From Candidatus Parvarchaeota archaeon (GTDB lineage: Archaea; Micrarchaeota; Micrarchaeia; Anstonellales; VGKX01), in assembly GCA_016866895.1 (NCBI GenBank), contig VGKX01000040.1:1-8508 (forward strand): a stretch of DNA of 8,508 nt, read 5' to 3'. The position numbers and the translations under genes are program-made. The notes beneath the pieces were generated by a model. It worked only from the letters and a program-made list of their open reading frames with translations. It was not told the origin of the DNA and made no database searches. Shown in pieces: positions 5,942-8,508 of the stretch (the stretch's first letter is position 1; each line of letters opens with the position of its first letter).

Positions 5942-6397
5942 ATGTTGTTTGCGTACAGGGTGACTGCTGGACAGGAGAGGATTGTTGCGGAGATGCTTGC
6001 AAAAAAGCTTGCAAAGGAAAAGCTTCCAATCTACGCAGTTGCGCTATTTGAGGATTTGAGGGGGTACCTTCTTGTCGAGGCGCAGGATGAGGTGACAGTA
6101 AGGCAGGCGGGATTGAAAATACCACACATAAAAGGCGTTCTTGCAAAGCCGATGAACACGTCCGACGTGGACTCTCTTATAGAGGCTGCAAAGCCTGCAG
6201 TGGCCTCGTTTGCAAAAGGCGACATTGTGGAGCTTGTCTCAGGGCCGTTCAAAGGGGAGCGGGCAAAGATTATGCGCATTGATGAAAACCACGAGACTGT
6301 AACTGTGGAGCTTACTGAAGTCGCAGTGCCAATCCCTGTGACAATCAAGGCGGAGATAATCAAGCTTTACCAAAAGGCCTCTGATGCCGCAAGCTAG
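5942..6397 (+). CDS. spt5: Transcription elongation factor Spt5 (archaeal NusG)
   Basis: 151 residues, the usual archaeal length. The N-terminal NGN domain (about 1-82: FAYRVTAGQERIVAEMLAKK, YAVALFEDLRGYLLVEA, HIKGVLAKP) binds the RNA polymerase clamp with Spt4 and closes the DNA cleft for processive elongation. The C-terminal KOW domain (about 90-142) carries the typical FAKGDIVELVSGPFKGERAK and ends in VPIPVTIKAEIIKLY. In archaea Spt5 also helps couple transcription to the ribosome. It follows secE by 101 bases, the conserved archaeal neighbour, but has its own promoter element and SD. Downstream there is a convergent gene and a T7 tract. No anomalies. Confidence 0.96.
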   Translation: MLFAYRVTAGQERIVAEMLAKKLAKEKLPIYAVALFEDLRGYLLVEAQDEVTVRQAGLKIPHIKGVLAKPMNTSDVDSLIEAAKPAVASFAKGDIVELVSGPFKGERAKIMRIDENHETVTVELTEVAVPIPVTIKAEIIKLYQKASDAAS

Positions 6398-6460
6398 GAA
6401 AACAGAACCGGCCTGGAAGAATTTGCGAAAATGAACGGCCTAAGGATTAGCTTGAGCGGC

Positions 6461-6467
6461 AAAAAAA
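6461..6467 (-). terminator. T-tract terminator of the propeller gene (minus strand)
   Basis: A7 on the plus strand gives U7 in the minus-strand transcript, about 40 bases past the stop of the beta-propeller gene. This is a typical archaeal terminator. It lies between the spt5 stop and the plus-strand T7 at 6501. Confidence 0.5.
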
Positions 6468-6500
6468 CATAAGTTGCGGTTTTGCCCAAGTCTTGTTGGC

Positions 6501-6507
6501 TTTTTTT
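6501..6507 (+). terminator. T-tract terminator of spt5
   Basis: T7 lies about 104 bases past the spt5 stop; the last T is also the first plus-strand base of the opposing gene's stop codon. It would terminate plus-strand transcripts just before they run antisense into the propeller gene. Confidence 0.5.
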
Positions 6508-8168
6508 CACTTGCCTTTTGGCTTTTGCTGCGCAGGGCCTGCCCTCTTTCTTATGAAAAAGTAGTAGTAGGCTGCCATGACTGCGACAAAGCCTGCTACA
6601 AGGGGTAGCGGGCTTTGCTCTGACAGGTTGTAAACCAGTATTTCAGCATCATTGTAGCCGTCTTTTGACGCCTGCACCCTTATCTGGTTGTAGGTAGTTG
6701 GCACAAACTCTATCGGCCTTGCGGTTGTGATATAGGTTTTTCCCTCCGCAGTCACAGTCGCACCGACTATTGGCTTTCGCCTCTCATCCAAAACAGAGAG
6801 CCTTATTGCATCTCCGTGCTTGTTGACAAGCCACGGTTCTGCAAGAATGCGCATTTTGGCAGGGCTTGCAAGAAACGACTTTTCATAATAGGTGGATGAA
6901 TAATGGCCTGTTTCAGCAACTCCCTGGCTGTCAACAACCCTGCACTCTACATTGAACTGGCCTGCAACTATGGTTGTCGGGTCAAAGGAGTAAAACCATC
7001 TGTCGGTCCCTGCGGCAGATTGCCAGCTGCCGTTGTTGATGCGCACCTGAACCTGCGAAATGCCGGACTGGGAATAAGCATAACCGCTTAGGTAAACAGG
7101 CGCCTTGTTGACAAGCTCCCCCTGCACAGGGCTTGCCACGTTGCAACTGGTGGAGATTGAATAAAGGCCAATGACCCCGTTGTCGGAAAGTACCAGGATG
7201 TTGTCCCCGTATATTGTGAAAAGCCTGGACGGGCCGTAGGTCGAAGTCCGCAGGACCTGCTTGCCAGAAGAAGGGTCAAGGACATACAAAAATCCGTCGT
7301 TGGTCGTGAATGCGACAAGCCTCCTGTCCTTTGCCCGGAACACTGCAGCAGGCGACTGAATTGCCTCATCGACCTTGAATTTCCAAATTAACTTTCCCGT
7401 GTCCTTGTCAAGCGAATAAAGGTTGTGGTCGTTGGAGCCAAAATAAATCGAATTGCCATAAATGACCGGCTCGCTTTCAACCCACGCCCCGGTGTCATAA
7501 ACCCAGATTTCCTGCCCTGTTGCAGCGTCAAGCGCATGGAACGAGTTGTCAGTTGCCCCTGCATAGAGGACGCCGTTTGAGTAATAAGGGGTTGAAAGGA
7601 AAAGCGGCGCAAAGGAGACATTCCACAGCACCTGGCCGCTTGACGCATCAAGTGAGTAGAGATTGCCTCCTGACTCAAAAAACACCGAAGACTGGGAAAA
7701 CCCAAGTGCCGAGGATTGGGAGCCTGTCTTGAAGGCCCAGCGGAACTTCGAGCTTTGGGTGTTTACAAGATAGGTGCCATCTGCGCTTGCAAAAAGAAAC
7801 GGGTTTACAAGTGTAAGAGACGAGAGATAGGATGCTGGCGAAGAAGTTGAAATGTTCAAAACAGTGGCCAAGGCGCCTTTCTTTGCGCTTAAGGAATATA
7901 TTTTACCTTTTTCGGTCCCGACAAATGCGCTGTTTGAATCTGCAGCCATTGCAAAGGGTGCATCGTCAATTGAGGATTCCCAAAGCAAGGCGCCGTTTCT
8001 CATTTCAACTGCCCATATTGTGCCGTCCGCAAACCCGACATATGCGACCCCCTCATTGGAGGAGAAGGCGGCTATACGGTTGTTTGTCTCCTTTTTCCAA
8101 AGGGCAACGGAAAACGAAAGCGAGCAGAAAAGAATTAGAAAAAGGACAAGATAAGGTGCTTTTTTCAT
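6507..8168 (-). CDS. Secreted, membrane-anchored PQQ-type beta-propeller protein
   Basis: 553 residues. A signal peptide (1-22: MKK, hydrophobic core, SFSVA) leads into a propeller of PQQ-like blades: DGTIWAVEMRNGALLWE (48-64), KGKIYSLSAKKGA (88-100), GGNLYSLDASSGQVLW (167-182), NSFHALDAATGQEIW (208-222), HNLYSLDKDTGKLIW (248-262), DGFLYVLDPSSGK (291-303). An Ig-like segment follows (about 343-416) and then a beta-rich carboxypeptidase-regulatory-like domain (about 436-512). A helix at 520-538 and a basic tail (RKRAG...KGK) anchor it with the domains outside. PQQ-type blades need not bind PQQ; here they more likely act as a scaffold, as in BamB, but the partner is unknown. ATG 8168 is chosen because the signal peptide starts there; the frame is open to 8264, but that stretch contains a hairpin and no signal sequence. 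No SD is seen. The gene converges on spt5. Confidence 0.86.
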   Translation of the reverse strand: MKKAPYLVLFLILFCSLSFSVALWKKETNNRIAAFSSNEGVAYVGFADGTIWAVEMRNGALLWESSIDDAPFAMAADSNSAFVGTEKGKIYSLSAKKGALATVLNISTSSPASYLSSLTLVNPFLFASADGTYLVNTQSSKFRWAFKTGSQSSALGFSQSSVFFESGGNLYSLDASSGQVLWNVSFAPLFLSTPYYSNGVLYAGATDNSFHALDAATGQEIWVYDTGAWVESEPVIYGNSIYFGSNDHNLYSLDKDTGKLIWKFKVDEAIQSPAAVFRAKDRRLVAFTTNDGFLYVLDPSSGKQVLRTSTYGPSRLFTIYGDNILVLSDNGVIGLYSISTSCNVASPVQGELVNKAPVYLSGYAYSQSGISQVQVRINNGSWQSAAGTDRWFYSFDPTTIVAGQFNVECRVVDSQGVAETGHYSSTYYEKSFLASPAKMRILAEPWLVNKHGDAIRLSVLDERRKPIVGATVTAEGKTYITTARPIEFVPTTYNQIRVQASKDGYNDAEILVYNLSEQSPLPLVAGFVAVMAAYYYFFIRKRAGPAQQKPKGK

Positions 8169-8336
8169 GGGACACACGTTTTCAAGGAGAGCGCATTTGG
8201 GCTGCCTTAATCTCCCTGCATTCAAATGCTTCTGGGCTGGAACTGCCATCCAGCCCCCTGGCATTTTTCAAATGAAATGTTGCCCTATTTGTTTGAGGCC
8301 CTATTTTACCTTATCGGATTTTGACAAGTAACATGA
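8169..8336. other. Intergenic region between rpl11 and propeller gene, with hairpin
   Basis: 168 bases between two minus-strand genes. GGGCTGGA (8234-8241) and TCCAGCCC (8249-8256) form a perfect 8-base stem with a 7-base loop. No T tract follows on either strand. It may lie in the 5' leader of the propeller mRNA or mark the processing end of the rpl11 transcript. A weak AT-rich stretch on the minus strand (around 8300-8310, GGTAAAATAG) is the only promoter candidate. Confidence 0.45.
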
Positions 8337-8508
8337 TTATGCAGACTTTAGCTGCGCCTCATGGCCGCCCTGGTCAATTTCCTCAATGACCTTGCGCGGG
8401 TCCTTGCCCTCGCAGGTGACCCCAAGCGAGACGCACGTGCCAAGCACTTCCTTGACTCCGTCCTTGATGGATTTGGCAAGCGAGCCGTTTGCCTTCATCT
8501 TTGCGACT
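8337..8508 (-). CDS. rpl11: Large-subunit ribosomal protein L11, C-terminal part
   Basis: The last 56 codons and a TAA stop are inside the window; the N-terminus lies beyond the right edge. The visible part is most of the C-terminal rRNA-binding domain: VAKMKANGSLAKSIKDGVKE, then VLGTCVSLGVTCEGKDPRKV and IEEIDQG. The GTC.S.G....G..P segment is the L11 signature region that contacts the 23S rRNA GTPase centre. The tail (GGHEAQLKSA) ends close to the usual archaeal C-terminus. In many archaea rpl11 follows secE-spt5 on the same strand; here it is on the other strand and followed by the propeller gene, so the usual cluster is rearranged. Confidence 0.95.
   Translation of the reverse strand, partial: VAKMKANGSLAKSIKDGVKEVLGTCVSLGVTCEGKDPRKVIEEIDQGGHEAQLKSA

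Noticed and set aside
8169..8264. N-terminal extension of the propeller protein to ATG 8264
   Set aside because: It would bury the signal peptide 32 residues in and make a perfect hairpin part of the coding sequence.
1..8508. CRISPR array, tRNA/rRNA genes, insertion sequences
   Set aside because: No regularly spaced repeats, no tRNA-like cloverleaf or rRNA sequence, no transposase and no terminal inverted repeats were seen on reading both strands.

Overview
The window is a compact archaeal chromosome segment of moderate GC. The archaeal marks are FtsZ1-type FtsZ, archaeal SecE and Spt5, an archaeal-style ribosomal protein L11, TATA-type promoters, a leaderless start, Shine-Dalgarno (SD) sites of the GGTGAT/GAGGGG kind and T-tract terminators. 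A large membrane-embedded tandem AAA+ ATPase and loosened ribosomal/secretion gene order would fit a small-genome lineage such as DPANN, but that is inference; nothing here fixes the phylum.

Layout, left to right. (1) 1-967, minus: a GT-A-fold, GT2-like glycosyltransferase running off the left edge. (2) 1148-3949, minus: a 933-residue protein with about nine or ten membrane helices followed by two complete Cdc48-like AAA+ modules. It reads from a palindromic TATA box placed so that its mRNA is leaderless or nearly so. (3) 3950-4338: a divergent intergenic region with short direct repeats, TATA-like boxes and a coding-like minus-strand stretch with no start codon. (4) 4339-5580, plus: ftsZ with a long low-complexity N-terminal tail. 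(5) 5667-5840, plus: secE, and 5942-6397, plus: spt5. Each has its own, mutually similar promoter element. (6) 6398-6506: a convergent junction with T7 tracts on both strands. (7) 6507-8168, minus: a secreted, C-terminally anchored PQQ-type beta-propeller protein. (8) 8337-8508, minus: the C-terminal 56 residues of ribosomal protein L11, running off the right edge.

The plus-strand block covers division (FtsZ), protein export (SecE) and transcription elongation (Spt5). SecE would serve the export of the flanking envelope proteins (the AAA+ membrane protein and the propeller protein). The common archaeal order secE-spt5-rpl11 is broken: rpl11 lies on the opposite strand behind the propeller gene. 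The least ordinary items are the polytopic double AAA+ ATPase, the repeated promoter element before secE and spt5, and the unexplained stretch upstream of ftsZ.
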